In this document: piece by piece, positions 10,206 through 21,043 of the stretch
Layout of the letters: each line of letters begins with the position of its first letter
How positions within the stretch are numbered: the first letter of the stretch is position 1
DNA from: Arctopsyche grandis
Lineage: Eukaryota; Arthropoda; Insecta; Trichoptera; Hydropsychidae
Assembly (NCBI RefSeq): GCF_051622035.1
Contig: NC_135356.1
Location: 31,472,290 to 31,536,289, forward strand
Direction: 5' to 3'
Length of the DNA stretch: 64,000 bases
Position numbers and translations under genes: made by a program
Notes under the pieces: model-generated
What the model saw: the letters and a program-made list of their open reading frames with translations, nothing else
Databases searched by the model: none
What the model was told of the DNA's origin: nothing

Positions 10206-10338
10206 TAGTCACCGGACCCAAAAGGTGCCGCGTATTGTTCAAAGATTGTAAATGCATTGTTAAAGGTTTGCCGAACCTTTTTTACAAAGGATTTACAGAA
10301 ATGGAACAATGGATAGCACTGTGACTATCCTACCTCTA
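10206..10338 (+). mobile_element. 133-bp hAT MITE, copy with TSD GTGATTAC
   Basis: Starts TAGTCACCGG, ends CCTACCTCTA, and is flanked by perfect 8-bp repeats GTGATTAC (10198-10205 and 10339-10346). The core is palindromic: TTGTAAATGC pairs with GCATTTAC, and AAAGGTTTGCCGAACCTTT forms the central hairpin. Same length as the copies at 15733 and 18209. The 8-bp TSD and TAG ends assign it to hAT. Confidence 0.85.
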
Positions 10339-10344
10339 GTGATT

Positions 10345-10596
10345 ACTAGTCAAATGTGAACCGGTCGCTCTAGATCGGTCACACGTGATCACCCGTCACA
10401 CTAAAACTGGTCACGAGAAAACTAGTCACACCCGAAAATTGGTCACACTCAAAAATTCGACCATTTTTTTATTTGTGTGTGTGACCAGTTTTTTTGTGAC
10501 CAATTTTCGGTGTGACCTGTTTTCTCGTGACCAGTTTTAGGGTGACGGGTGATCACGTGTGACCGATCTAGAGCGACCGGTTCACATTTGACTAGT
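10345..10596. mobile_element. Foldback element with GGTCAC-repeat arms
   Basis: Two near-identical arms of about 105-120 nt (ACTAGTCAAATGTGAACC leading in, its complement leading out) meet around 10470, giving a near-perfect palindrome. Each arm is built from short repeats of ACTGGTCAC or AATTGGTCACAC. A single-arm relative lies at 15430-15600, and both share an outer GGTAAACGGACT end. Confidence 0.85.
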
Positions 10597-10754
10597 AGTC
10601 CGTTTACCAACAAAAATAGCCACATAATATTTCGAAGGGCATGAATTGAAATTGACTGAAAATCGCACTAGCGAGTGACAGCTGTCAGCTGGTAAGGTCG
10701 AGACAGCTGTCATTGTTCTAGTCATCTTTTGTAGTGGTTTTACTCGCGTTCGAA

Positions 10755-10941
10755 ATGGAGCCGGTGAGCTCCCGCGAGGAGTCTGCGCCCTCCGACATCG
10801 AAGAGGAGGGACGCATCCCCGGACCCCCATTTCGAGGAGAAAATGCGACGCAAACTTCGTTTCTTCTCCATGAACCCCATCGAAAAGTGGCACGCGAGGC
10901 GAAAATTCCCATACGAGTACATAAAAAACACATATATCTCC
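10755..10941 (+). pseudogene. Trpml: Trpml (mucolipin) 5' coding fragment, frameshifted
   Basis: An ATG at 10755 opens MEPVSSREESAPSDIEEE and runs to GRIPGPP. After a frame change at a run of five C bases (about 10825), the next frame gives EEKMRRKLRFFSMNPIEKW and ARRKFPYE. The second block is the cytosolic N-terminal segment of TRPML cation channels just before the first membrane helix (family pattern MRRKLxFFFMNPxEKW). After KFPYE the similarity stops at a possible donor (GAGTACAT). TRPML is a lysosomal cation channel. Only exon 1 is here; none of the six membrane helices follow. The shift may be a true mutation or a homopolymer assembly error. Confidence 0.7.
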
Positions 10942-11310
10942 GAATCTCGAACCAATCAACACTTTTTATTACCAGATTCGTGTTCACTGGGCAAAATCTC
11001 GTCTCTGAACCAAAAAAAAGTCGTCATTTGTCGAACAGTGTAATTAGAAAACCTCTTTTTCAAACTTTGTAGTCTCTTTTGTGGATACTTTTCTCATGCT
11101 GGTGTTATTAAAAGTAAATTTAAATTTAAAACGTCTTCATTCCATTTCTCATGTGACACTTTATTAAAAATTTTCTATATCTTTTGAATTCTTTTTTTCT
11201 CACTTCTCGTGCCTCTTCACTCAGCTGGCTTATGGGCACTAAAGCATGTTCAATGATTTCCAGGCCATGAATTAAGAATCTGTGAACAGTTGGAGGCAAA
11301 GGGTACCACT

Positions 11311-12034
11311 TTTTTTTCCGTGAGAGGGGAAAACCTTGCGTAGGCCCCCCCGGCCCGAATGCCAGGGGGAGTGTGAGATTCTTACTCCCTAAAAACCCCT
11401 CTCTCTTTCAGTTGCTGCCGGACAGCAGCAACTGAAAGAGAACATTACCAGGCAGCAGCTGGGCTTGCGCAATGCGCTCACACTGGAGACAGAACACTGC
11501 CTTCGTCTTCTGGTCTACTAGTTCCAGCCCAGCGCGATTTAGCCATGTCCTCACCCGATAGAGCGCGTCATTGCCGCAGATCTCCACGCTTCTGAGGGAT
11601 TTCGCAACCACCATGATTGCGACATCGTCCGCAAAAGCAACGGCGCTGGCACCCTCCGGGAGCTCCACCCTCAGTAGCCCGTCATACATAGCGTTCCACA
11701 GGACAGTTCCGAGGACAGAGCCCTGCGGGACGCCCGACGAGAGTCGCCGCGAGGAGAGATCGCTGGTAGTGCCGCACTGATACTCCAGTTGTTGGTTTTC
11801 AAAGTAGCTCTCCAGCAGTCTCGTCAGGTAGCGGGGCACCCGATGGTCCTCCCCCACGGCTCTTAGGATATTATCCCATCGAGCCGAGTTGAAAGCATTT
11901 CGGATGTCCAGCGCCACCAAAGAAAGCGACATGCTTGCTCCGCTTCACAGATCCTTCCCATGCCGATCGTACTGTTCCGACGACACGGTTGACAGCGTCA
12001 ATCGTTGATCGGCCCCACCTGAATGCGTATTGAA
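11311..12034 (-). mobile_element. R1-like LINE fragment, 15-bp TSD, internally rearranged
   Basis: Bounded by perfect 15-bp direct repeats GCAAAGGGTACCACT (11296-11310 and 12035-12049). On the minus strand it ends in an A run (ACGGAAAAAAAA) next to the TSD. The RT frame 11408-11932 has ALDIRNAFNSARWDNIL, SGVPQGSVLG and VAFADDVAIMV; upstream, FRWGRSTIDAVNRVVG lies in a shifted frame. The fingers/palm style (GSVLGTVLWNAMYDGLLR) fits the R1 clade. 5' truncated and lacking endonuclease. Near the 3' side a 16-bp inverted repeat (CTCTTTCAGTTGCTGC at about 11404, complement after a 6-nt loop) marks an internal deletion or template switch. Confidence 0.85.
11408..11932 (-). pseudogene. R1-like reverse transcriptase fragment
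   Basis: 174 codons covering the catalytic palm: first Asp in ALDIRNAF, the GVPQGSVLG box, and the FADD box with both Asp residues. It continues to LNRAGLELVDQKTKAV, the thumb start, then runs into the internal palindrome and ends in LLSGSN, which is not LINE sequence. A frameshift near 11935 separates it from the upstream STIDAVNRVVG block, so it is inactive. Confidence 0.85.
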
Positions 12035-12049
12035 GCAAAGGGTACCACT

Positions 12050-12855
12050 GGGGTAATAAGAAATGGGGTATTAGGTCTCTGTGTGCATCGGTGCTGGAAA
12101 ATTTTGTAATTGAGTAATAATGACTCCTTTCTTGTCGGTTTTACTTTCCTTTATTACAAGAAATAGAAGAGGGACTGCCGGCTGGTGTATGGTGATTGGC
12201 ACATCACCTATTGAATGTTTAACTGATACCCATTATTGAATGAACGCAGTGCACCGTCGGTAGCCCTCTGTTTATACATTTATATTAAATATTAGGTGGG
12301 GAGCGACCATAACAACATGAAGATTGTCCAGGTGCATTCTTGAAGAGTTTAAAGAAACCTCTGTGAAAGTTATTTAATAAGCTGGTGCAGATTTTGTTGT
12401 TTGTTGTTGGTACTTTTTCGATGAGGGATGCGAAGAAGCTACAGTAACTTCCGATTGGTACAAATCTATAGATGCCATGGAACTTTCCGGGACTGAAAAT
12501 CTCTTAAATTTATAATTCAGATACGTACGTGGTTTGGATAGAAAGGATCCACTATTTAAACGATGAGGAGATTATTAAAATTTTCTTCACAATACGATCT
12601 CGTTACATCCGGTAACCTGTACTTGCTCTATAATTTCTTCCTTTGGGGATATTTGAGAGTTGAAGTCTACAAACATCCAGAAAACTGCAATATTTATAAT
12701 AAAAAAGTTATATGCACTTTAAGATAACGTAATAAAATTATTTAGAATATGAATATTGCGATTTTTACCACCATAAATACTATTTATCGAGCACAGTTTA
12801 ATATCCAGTGGAGGAGATGATCACCCTAACACAACCAATACTCCAAGTAAGTACT
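12050..12855. other. No gene recognised
   Basis: Resumes the host sequence split by the R1-like insertion. Contains AT-rich DNA and a CATCACCTATTGAATG segment, but no frame or repeat I can assign. Confidence 0.4.
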
Positions 12856-12858
12856 GAC

Positions 12859-12985
12859 GGCTGTGTCGAGCCAAGTATCGGATGCTTCGAGCGAAATTTC
12901 CCATTCGTGAAACCATTCCAGCGTCTGATCCATGATTGGTCTCCGCACGCCGACATAATTTTCAGCATTCAACGGGTCTTTGTAT
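12859..12985 (-). pseudogene. Duplicated host exon, inverted copy 2
   Basis: Minus-strand counterpart of 1575-1701: acceptor AATTTTCAG, 127 bp, then GTCAGT. Reads YKDPLNAENYVGV, MDQTLEWFHEWE and EASDTWLDTA. Shared flanking sequence (ATTACTCATTGATGAGAC and beyond, to about 13055) shows an inverted genomic duplication about 11 kb apart. Gene not recognised. Confidence 0.5.
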
Positions 12986-12989
12986 CTGA

Positions 12990-14100
12990 AAATTGACATT
13001 CACAAAACGATTACTCATTGATGAGACACAATTTCATTGGCAATCTTTAATTTAATTTATAATAAATAATTAATTTAATTTATTTTATGTTCAACAGATT
13101 TAATCAAATGGTCTGATTTTTTAACTCCTTACAACGCATATATTAATGAATTCAATAGAAATAATATAAATCATTTATGTACATATATGTAACAGCATTA
13201 TATTGTACTATTTCAGAATATTCGTACGCAGTGGCAGATTTAATTCATTAAGCGTATGAATTCTTCATATATGTATGTACATATGAACGGGTTCCCCCGC
13301 GGAACATCAATCTAAAACTAATCTCAACTATAGATTTTTTCGAAGCTGGAATGGATTTTTAACAAAAATTGTGAGTGATTCGGAATTAGTAGCTATTCTT
13401 TCCAATTCCTCATACGCTATATCCACGGTTGGGAGATTACCAAAATCACAGATCGGGACATTCACTATTTCGAACGATCAAAAAAATGGAATGTAGAATT
13501 GAGAGAATGTGGGCCACAATTTTATACAAATTATTGCAAGCGGAAAGATCTTTAAAAAATATAATCCATTTCTCATACATTTTTTTTTTTCGTTTGCTTC
13601 AGTAAGAATTTGTTTAATAAACAGACACCTATGTATAGAAGGTCAACATTTCAAATAATATTAAATAATTCTACAATTGAAGAAAATTCGATTTTCATGT
13701 TTGGTTTAAGGACAAGACTTTATTATTTTGAAGCAAACCATTTCTATTTACGTACATTTTTGTACATATGCAAATTTTGAGAAGTCAGGATTTTCAGAGG
13801 CAGTGCGGGACTCGGGATTTGTCTGTTGAACTCAGGACAGTCCCGCTAAAATGGGGACGTCTGGCAACCCTGGCCATATCACAACACAATAAGCTCATGT
13901 TTTCCGATATTTCATTGAATAATTAACTCCCAGTGGAAACATCGTTCAATCCGGCCATCCCGGAAGTCTCTACATGGTTATTATCATTGACCATTTCAAA
14001 TATGACATTATTTTCTTCACCGTGACACCTAGCCATTTGACAATAAAGACTATATTGTAAAGTAAATAAATGCATATCAATATAAATAACAATTTATAAT
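12990..14100. other. AT-rich intergenic DNA with one hAT-like end
   Basis: No coding sequence supported. GGGACGTCTGGCAACCCTGG ending at 13874 resembles the terminus of BED-type hAT elements (CAGGGTTGCCAGACGTCCC in reverse), but no partner end or TSD was found. TATGTATGTACATATG microsatellites occur near 13270. Confidence 0.4.
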
Positions 14101-14262
14101 AACCATTCAGCTCCGAGATCTGTAATAGCGTCTCCGAGTGGCAAGCTGTTTGCTCGGTCGTCTATCGGATTGCCGGCCTCCAACGGCAAAGCTTCCTACC
14201 CATTTTCATAAAGCTTGGTGAGACCAGCCGGTCCGCCATCAATTACTACATCATAAACTTCA
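14101..14262 (-). pseudogene. FAD-dependent amine oxidase (spermine-oxidase-like) exon, broken
   Basis: After an acceptor (ATTTCAG) the minus strand reads EVYDVVIDGGPAGLTKLYENG, with one residue too many to quote whole, then a TAG stop, EALPLEAGNPIDDRANSLPL and GDAITDLGAEW. This is the N-terminal Rossmann segment of flavin amine oxidases: GxGxAGL-type dinucleotide loop (here GGPAGL), a Glu for the ribose (LEA), and the GR-S-LG-ELGAxW block. The stop and a small deletion after AGL make it non-functional. No other exons of the gene are nearby. Confidence 0.6.
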
Positions 14263-14744
14263 CTGAAATATAAAAATACATCTAATTAAAACTAACGACA
14301 CATAATCGTCACAATGCTCTAAAATTGTGCCTGAATGGTTATTTTTCTCCTTTACAAAAAATTATACAAATTCAATTTGAATTTGTATGAAATCTCTGTA
14401 CAGGAATTCCTGTAGTTATTAAAAAAGTTGTATACACGGATATACATAGATAGAAGTTTGATTGAAAAGTAAGAGATCTAAAAAGCATACAAATACTAAA
14501 GTATTTTAGAATTGTATCGAAACTTCAATTTTTTATCTTTTCAAAGATTCAAATATATTGAGAAGTGGTTTTAGATTGTTGCGTGCAAGAAAATGATATG
14601 AATTGAATCAAAAGAAGTGCTAATTATCTATTTCCGAATGACATTTCGAGGTTATGTGAACGATGACATCTGTCAAATGACAATTGAATTGACGCTAACA
14701 CCACAATCGATGAGCATACCTATTAGTGCCATTCTAAAATTTCA

Positions 14745-15255
14745 TTTAGCGACTCTAAAAATAAATCATGTTTTTTAATGTACATTCATTAATATGTGCA
14801 TGGATTAGTCTGATTTTCCCGTTTCTCAATAATTTCTCATTTTTTATTTTATTTCTTCCCTCTACTGTTTATCATTTTTTTTTTTATTTACGTTTCAGAA
14901 TTATTTGAGAATGATAATTAATCATACTCGGTTTCAAATTTATTACACGAAAAATAAATTATTTCACTTTCTTGAAATGTTAAATGAAATGTAAAATGTT
15001 AAGTACCGCTAGATGGCATTATTAGAAGTGACAGTCGGTAAAGCTGATTTCTACTTTATCGTACTGCAAACGAATGCCGATGGATGTCAATCTTTTCACA
15101 TAATGCATTAAGTTCAGGGACAACGAACCTAAATTATAAAAAATTAGCTAGCACGCGAAGGATTTAAAATTCATGTTTTTTAATGTACAATTATTAATAT
15201 GTGCATGGATTAGTCTGATTTTCCCGTTTCTCATTAATTTCCGATTTTTGATTTT
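14745..15255. repeat. Interspersed repeat, copies at 14745-15255 and 16220-16460
   Basis: GTAAAGCTGATTTCTACTTT and its surroundings occur at about 15038 and 16358. AATATGTGCATGGATTAG followed by TCTGATTTTCCCGTTTCTC occurs at about 14788 and 15199. Probably one non-autonomous element duplicated and rearranged. No coding content. Confidence 0.6.
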
Positions 15256-15424
15256 TACTTTAACTATGTATGTATGTAGTAACAATAGATGAAGTTTTGT
15301 GATCATGCGAAAATTCGAACTCGAGATTTTGACTGATTCGAACTCAGAATCGATTACTGATCACGTTTTCATGATCTAGAAAAAATGTGTGTCTGTGTAT
15401 TTTGGGGATTTTTTGAACGGTAAA

Positions 15425-15600
15425 CGGACTACTAGTCAAATGTGAACCGGTCACAGGACAACCGGTCGCTCGTGATCATCCGTCACGCTAAAACTGGTCA
15501 CGATAAAACTGGTCACACGCTAAAACTGGTCACAAGAAAACTGGTGACGAGAAAACTGGTCACACCCAAAAATTAAAAATTGGTCACACAAACAAAAATA
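15425..15600 (+). mobile_element. Single arm of the GGTCAC foldback element
   Basis: Begins GGTAAACGGACT (about 15418) and CTAGTCAAATGTGAACCGG, then tandem AAAACTGGTCAC units. It matches one arm of the palindrome at 10345-10596, with no partner arm. Confidence 0.75.
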
Positions 15601-15732
15601 TTCGCAAATACTTTTTGTTAACGAAATTTTTATTATTATCGACTAGACATATGTTCGAGCCAAAAGCCCTCGTGGCCGTGGCCATGGCCGTTGGTTGTGG
15701 TCTTCGCGAGGAGTTCGCGGACATCTCATCAG

Positions 15733-15865
15733 TAAAGCCCGGACCCTGAGGGGGCCGTCCATTGTTCAAATGGTGTAAATGCATTGTTAAAGGTTTGCCG
15801 AACCTTTTTTACAAAGCATTTACAACAATCGAACAATAGACCGCACGCTTCCGGTCCTACCTCTA
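15733..15865 (+). mobile_element. 133-bp hAT MITE, TSD CTCATCAG
   Basis: Flanked by perfect 8-bp repeats CTCATCAG (15725-15732 and 15866-15873). Starts TAAAGCCCGG, ends GGTCCTACCTCTA, with the AAAGGTTTGCCGAACCTTT core hairpin. Exactly 133 bp, as at 10206 and 18209. 15874-16220 holds no gene. Confidence 0.85.
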
Positions 15866-16574
15866 CTCATCAGAATCAGCTCATCTGACGCTCTCTAGCC
15901 TCTAGAGAAGGTTGGCAATCGCTTTTGCGTTAATTTCACTTTGACAGTTTGTATGTCAAATCACAGTTTAATAATCTTAATTCACCGCGGTAAAAATTTG
16001 ACCAAAATCCGCCAACCGGAAGTAGAACTTTTGTCTTGTGCAAGTTTCCATACATTTGCGCTCAATTTGTATCTTAGCTATTAGTATTTCGTAATGCTGC
16101 CAGTATGTGTGAATGTGTGTGTACGGTTGAATATAGAATTTTGTTTTGTGACTTTCTTATATTCCTCAAATACATAGATAAACTCATGGGTTGGTCACAC
16201 CCGAATTTTTACTTTATTTTTAGTGTCGTTTCCGAATTATTTGAGTGCGATAGTTTCAAATATTTATCACACGAAAAATAAACTATTTCGGTTTCTTGAA
16301 ATGTTAAATGCAACTTATAATAAGTACCTCTAGATGACATAATTGGAAGTGATAGTCGGTAAAGCTGATTTCTACTTTATTGTACTGCAAAGGAATGCCG
16401 ATAGATGTCAATCATTTTCAATCTCACATAAAGCATTAGTTCAGGGACGACGAAACTTTAATTTGTATGCGTGCCAAATGTGGCACGACAAATCGGCGCA
16501 AACCAACTTAGCGCCGACCTTTCGGCGCAGACAACTCACAGCGCAACGACTATTCAGCGCATGGACTATTCAGC

Positions 16575-18410
16575 GCAACGACAATTCAGCGCAAAATCAA
16601 TTGTTTCAATGAGTTTTAAATGCGTTTTCGAAAACAATTACTGTATTGAAATTGTCGGCCTACATGATAATTTCATAAATGAGAATAAATTTATTTGATA
16701 CTCTTTGAGCCTTGAAATATAACGCAAGCAGGGTTTCTCAACTAAGGCCACAAAAATTTATTTTTAAGCAGGGTTTCTAAACCGGGCAGCAATTTTATTT
16801 TTCAAATAGTTTTTTAGCAATCCAAACTTTTACAGGGTTTCTCAACTGAGTTCCGCAAAAAATATTACTTAAAAAAAGTAAAATCTTACGTATGAACGGA
16901 TTCTAGACCAAGGTTCGCAAGCCCGTCTTCACGGCATCTGCTATTCATATCTAAAATGTACGCGTATACGTATGTATGTATTGAAGTATTTATCGGCCAT
17001 TGATTTAAGTACGTGAGTATGTACCGTTTATCATGCACCCTTTTTTTGATCTTTCGACTTAAGATCTTTCGATTATCGATCTTTGCCTTCCGACATTTGC
17101 GTTTTCGGGCGTTTCACATTCGGGCTCGTGACGGATACCGATAAAATCTATATGCCGAAGATGGCGAACTAAATTTTAATGCGAATTGTACATTCGAATT
17201 CTTTGAAGAAAAATTTACATTTAAAACACAAACTAAACACTAATCTTTTCTTTTTCAATATGCATTTGACATTCATCATTACGATTTCTTTCGAAATCGC
17301 TAATTTTACTAGATCAGGGTTTCCCATTATGTTTCCCAACTACATATGTTCCACGGGACCTGAATAGGTGTTCCACGAAAATTTTGCTATGGTTTTATAG
17401 GCTGTAACATATTTAGCCCTCCCGTATCGATATGGGGTACACCTCAACCAAAAAATTCTTGTTTTTTCAACTATTTGTTAAATAGTAATAGTATCTAGCG
17501 GAAATTTATTGTATTCCACAAAGATATCCTAATGAATCGAACGCGAAAAAAAAACAAAAAAAAAACAAATGAGTAATAAAGATATTGATGTTTTACACAA
17601 TATATATGATTTATTGGTCAAAAATACGCGCCTAGAAATTGGACACGGGAATAAAAATTGTGGAAAAAGTATTACAATATAAGGTGAAGGTAATACAATT
17701 TTTAATACAAGAGATAAAATTCAATTTTGAATTTCATCAGTTGAATCTAATAATTTTGATTGTTTTCCTGGCTTAGATGAATGACTTAAATTTTAAAGTA
17801 GATGAATTTTAAAGCCATTAAATGATTTCTGAGCGGGTTTGTCAAAAGACAACCCCAATATGGAAAACAAGCTATTTTTGTCTTACTTCCGTTTTCTACA
17901 TCCTATTTATGCGCAGCAGAATTTTCTTATTATGCTGCAATGATCAATGAGCAAAGTTTCATAATGATGATTTGCGAACCTTAGTTCAGAAGCCCTGCAT
18001 ACGTAAAAGTTTGGATTGCTAAAAAAATCTATTTGAAAAAAAAATTGCTGCCCGGTTTAGAAACCCTGCTTAAAAATAATTTTTTGTGGCCTTAGTTGAG
18101 AAATCCTGCTTGCGTTATATTTCAAGGCACAAAGAGTATCAAATAAATTTATTCGCATTTATGAAATTATCATGTAGATATGGCCGACAATTTCAATACA
18201 GTAATTATTAAAGAGCGGGCCCAGAGCGCGTTGTCCATTGTTCACATGTTGTAAATGCATTGTTAAAGGTTTGCCGAACCTTTTTTAAAAAGCATTTACA
18301 ATATTGGAACAATAGACGGCGCGCTTCCGGTCCTACCTCTATTAATTATTTTCGAAAACGCATTTAAAACTTATTGAAAAAACTGATTTTGCGCTGAGTT
18401 TTTTGCGCCA
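16575..18410. mobile_element. Large inverted-repeat element, arms of about 350-440 bp
   Basis: Left arm 16575-16922 and right arm 17970-18410 are reverse complements: AATTACTGTATTGAAATTGT, ATAACGCAAGCAGG and AGCAATCCAAACTTTTAC all recur inverted, with scattered differences. The 1.05-kb centre has no recognisable gene, only short ORFs. Tandem GATCTTTCGA motifs lie near 17048. A hAT MITE sits in the right arm, and part of an arm recurs at 61326-61420. CAGCGCAACGAC-type tandem motifs flank the left arm (16540-16600). TSD not determined. Confidence 0.75.
18209..18341 (+). mobile_element. 133-bp hAT MITE inside an inverted-repeat arm
   Basis: Starts TAAAGAGCGGGCC, ends GGTCCTACCTCTA. The flanks GTAATTAT and TTAATTAT match at 7 of 8 positions. 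The other arm at about 16630 gives the uninterrupted site (CAGTAATTGTTTTCGAAAAC on its complement), which proves insertion here. Confidence 0.85.
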
Positions 18411-18439
18411 CGCGCAGGATTTAAAATTTGGCCAGTTGT

Positions 18440-18950
18440 AAGTATTCACAACTCCGTCAGTAAATGAAGATTAAGAAATAATGACTCTTAACGTCTTGAA
18501 CGAATAATGAAAGCCACTATAGTGGCTTTTGGATATTCGGCTGCCAGCTCGGAAAGCCAGTATAGTGTTAAGCGGCTACTTTGAAGCTTTATTTTTAATA
18601 TTCATTGGCAAATTTTTGAAGGTTTTATTTTACAATAGTGTACTTAAAGGATACGAGATGCTAGAAAATGTATAAATAGGATAATTACAGTAAAGGCTTA
18701 CCCTTTACTAATCCGTACGCTGCTAACCGTCCGAAATTATATGCGAACCAGGCAGTATATGTCGGAGTATTTCATCAGGTAACATTTGAGTTAATTCAGG
18801 GCACGGCAATACTAGAGTAGTCGCAAAGAGCAACCAATGAGAGGAAGGAGCGGGTCGACCGAGCCTCGCTTCCGAGCCTAGAGGGTCCGCCCTGTCGAGA
18901 ATCCCCACTTTTGCCGGATTTTGTATATAAAAGAAATTCAAAAGTAGAGA
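18440..18950. other. No gene recognised
   Basis: AT-rich sequence with a short GC-richer patch (18830-18920). A minus-strand ORF of 119 codons (18723-19082) overlaps the DDE fragment and has no domain. Confidence 0.35.
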
Positions 18951-18954
18951 AATG

Positions 18955-19155
18955 AAGGAAGGCCTATCATCTACACCGATGAAACGTATGTGTACAATAC
19001 ATACATATTTTTCTTCTATGTCATGGGGCGATTCATCAAGCAAAGGCATTAGGAAGCCAATATCAAAAGGGTCCAGATTCATAATTGTTCATGCTGGCGG
19101 TGAGGCAGAATTTATATCAAATGCCTTATTAATATACAAATCTTATTTGTTGTAA
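18955..19155 (+). pseudogene. Insect DDE (Tc1/IS630-like) transposase fragment
   Basis: YTDETYVYNTYIF in one frame is followed, after a shift, by SWGDSSSKGIRKPISKGSR, then FIIVHAGGEAEF and ISNALLIYKS. This is the central block of a DDE family common in insect genomes: an Asp-Glu-(T/S) catalytic strand (xDET-V), a KGxRxIIVHAGGExGF motif, then NALLxFKS. The third catalytic region is missing. A fragment of the N-terminal part of the same family lies at 28755-29090. Confidence 0.6.
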
Positions 19156-19159
19156 GTGT

Positions 19160-19692
19160 TTTTAAATAAAATATAATAATAATACATGAGTTGGGAACCA
19201 GTGTATGATTCGAGTTTTGCTGACATCTACAAATTCATTGTGATACTAGTATTCTCCGTTTAAGGTAGGTTTAATTTAAACAAAAAATTCTCCATATTTG
19301 AAGTGAGATTTATTAATGCCATCTATGAAAAACTAAAAAAAGCTGGCAGAAAATTTACTTTTTATTGAATTATTTGTGTTTTTTTTACTGAAAGACTTGC
19401 ATTTTGAATTTCATTACCATAAAATAATACAAACAAATTTAATTTGGGGAGGGAGAGGGGAAGATTTATGGATACAATTTTGTTTTTAAATTCAATAATT
19501 CTTTTGGTGGTAATAAGAATTTTCTCAAAGAATAAAAACCAGTTTTGTTTTGTTATTACAAGCCTCTTGAATAACTTGGTCGTGGTTTTTTTAAACAATT
19601 GTTGTATTTCATCTTGATTTTGATTTTCAGATATAATCTTTGAGCAAGATTTACCACAATGGTACCTTCATTTGAAATTCAGAAAATATGTA
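19160..19692. other. AT-rich DNA, no gene seen
   Basis: No supported frame, repeat or element terminus before the hAT insertion at 19701. Confidence 0.4.
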
Positions 19693-21043
19693 TGTAGGCA
19701 CAGTGGCGGACTGGCCATAAAAGCGAACATGCCCGATGGCATGTGGGCCCCACTATCTGTTAGAAAATATGGGCCCTCAGTAAAATTAAATAACTTTTTA
19801 ACTATTTCACGTGTGTAAAAATTTATAGGATATTGCACTTTGGGACCTAAAGTTTGGGTATTTCAACAAAATAAATTTCTTACAATATACACAAACAACT
19901 AATACCTGCTTTAACAGCCCAAGGATCGGTTAACTTTTTTTATTAGGCTCGAAATGTAAGTTTCAACATTTGCGTGGGCCCTTTTGCCGGGCCCATTTCT
20001 AACCTCAATATTATGTATATACCAATACAACTACAACTAACAACTACCTACTGAAATAAAAATGGGAAAAAAACAAATTGCCGTGAATAATATAAACTGA
20101 ATTGCTTAAAACAATTTCGATTCATCATCAACCAGCGATTTAAATTTACTTCATACTTTCAAAATAACATTTTATTATAATTCGACGATATAGTAAGATT
20201 TAAATACACAATTTTAAACAGTTTCCGAATATAAAATCTATTCCTAATCTAGACACATCCATGTATATAGAAATATAGGATAGGGGCCCCCTCCCCAAAA
20301 TCCAAATTTTCGATTAACATTAATTAAAAATATTATGCATTTTTTTCAGGGACGTAATTTGGGGGGGGGGGTCATAGGGGGGCATTCGCCCCCCTAAATT
20401 AAGGAATAGTGTGAATTTAGAAAATATTATGAACTTAATGATTAATGAGATACTATGGATCTGTGAATGCTACGTTTATTTCTTATGTATGTTACTTTTG
20501 GGTAAATAATAAAATAAAAAAAAATTTATTATTTTAAAGCAAGTATATTTTGGTTTTTAAGTGGTATGCTTGGGTAAAATTCTTAGAGATTGTTCATCTT
20601 ATGGAGCGAATCGTTAGAAAGGTCCCCTTTACTTTATTTTGTCTCAAAAACAGATGTGTAACGTTTATTTTTCCGAAATTTCGTATATTTTTTGTTTTCA
20701 AGAAAGATTTTAAATTAATATTTTACTGAATCGGTTCAATCACAAATGATTTTATTTCTCGTATTTTTATTTTATTTATTTGCAGACGTCCATTCTCTCA
20801 CAAAACAACGAATGAGATGGATTTAAACTTCATGTGTAACGAATTCGGTCCAAAAAAAGTTTTAGTTATTTAATAAAATTGCTTTCTGACCAAAACCTTT
20901 AGTACATAAAGAACACAAATATAAATTTTCAGCTTGATACGATCAGGGGTGTGGTAAAATTTTTTTTTACTTTTTTAAGAGGAAAAAATCCCACTTCTGG
21001 TTAATTAAATTTGATGATTTTTTTATTATATTTTCATCACATT

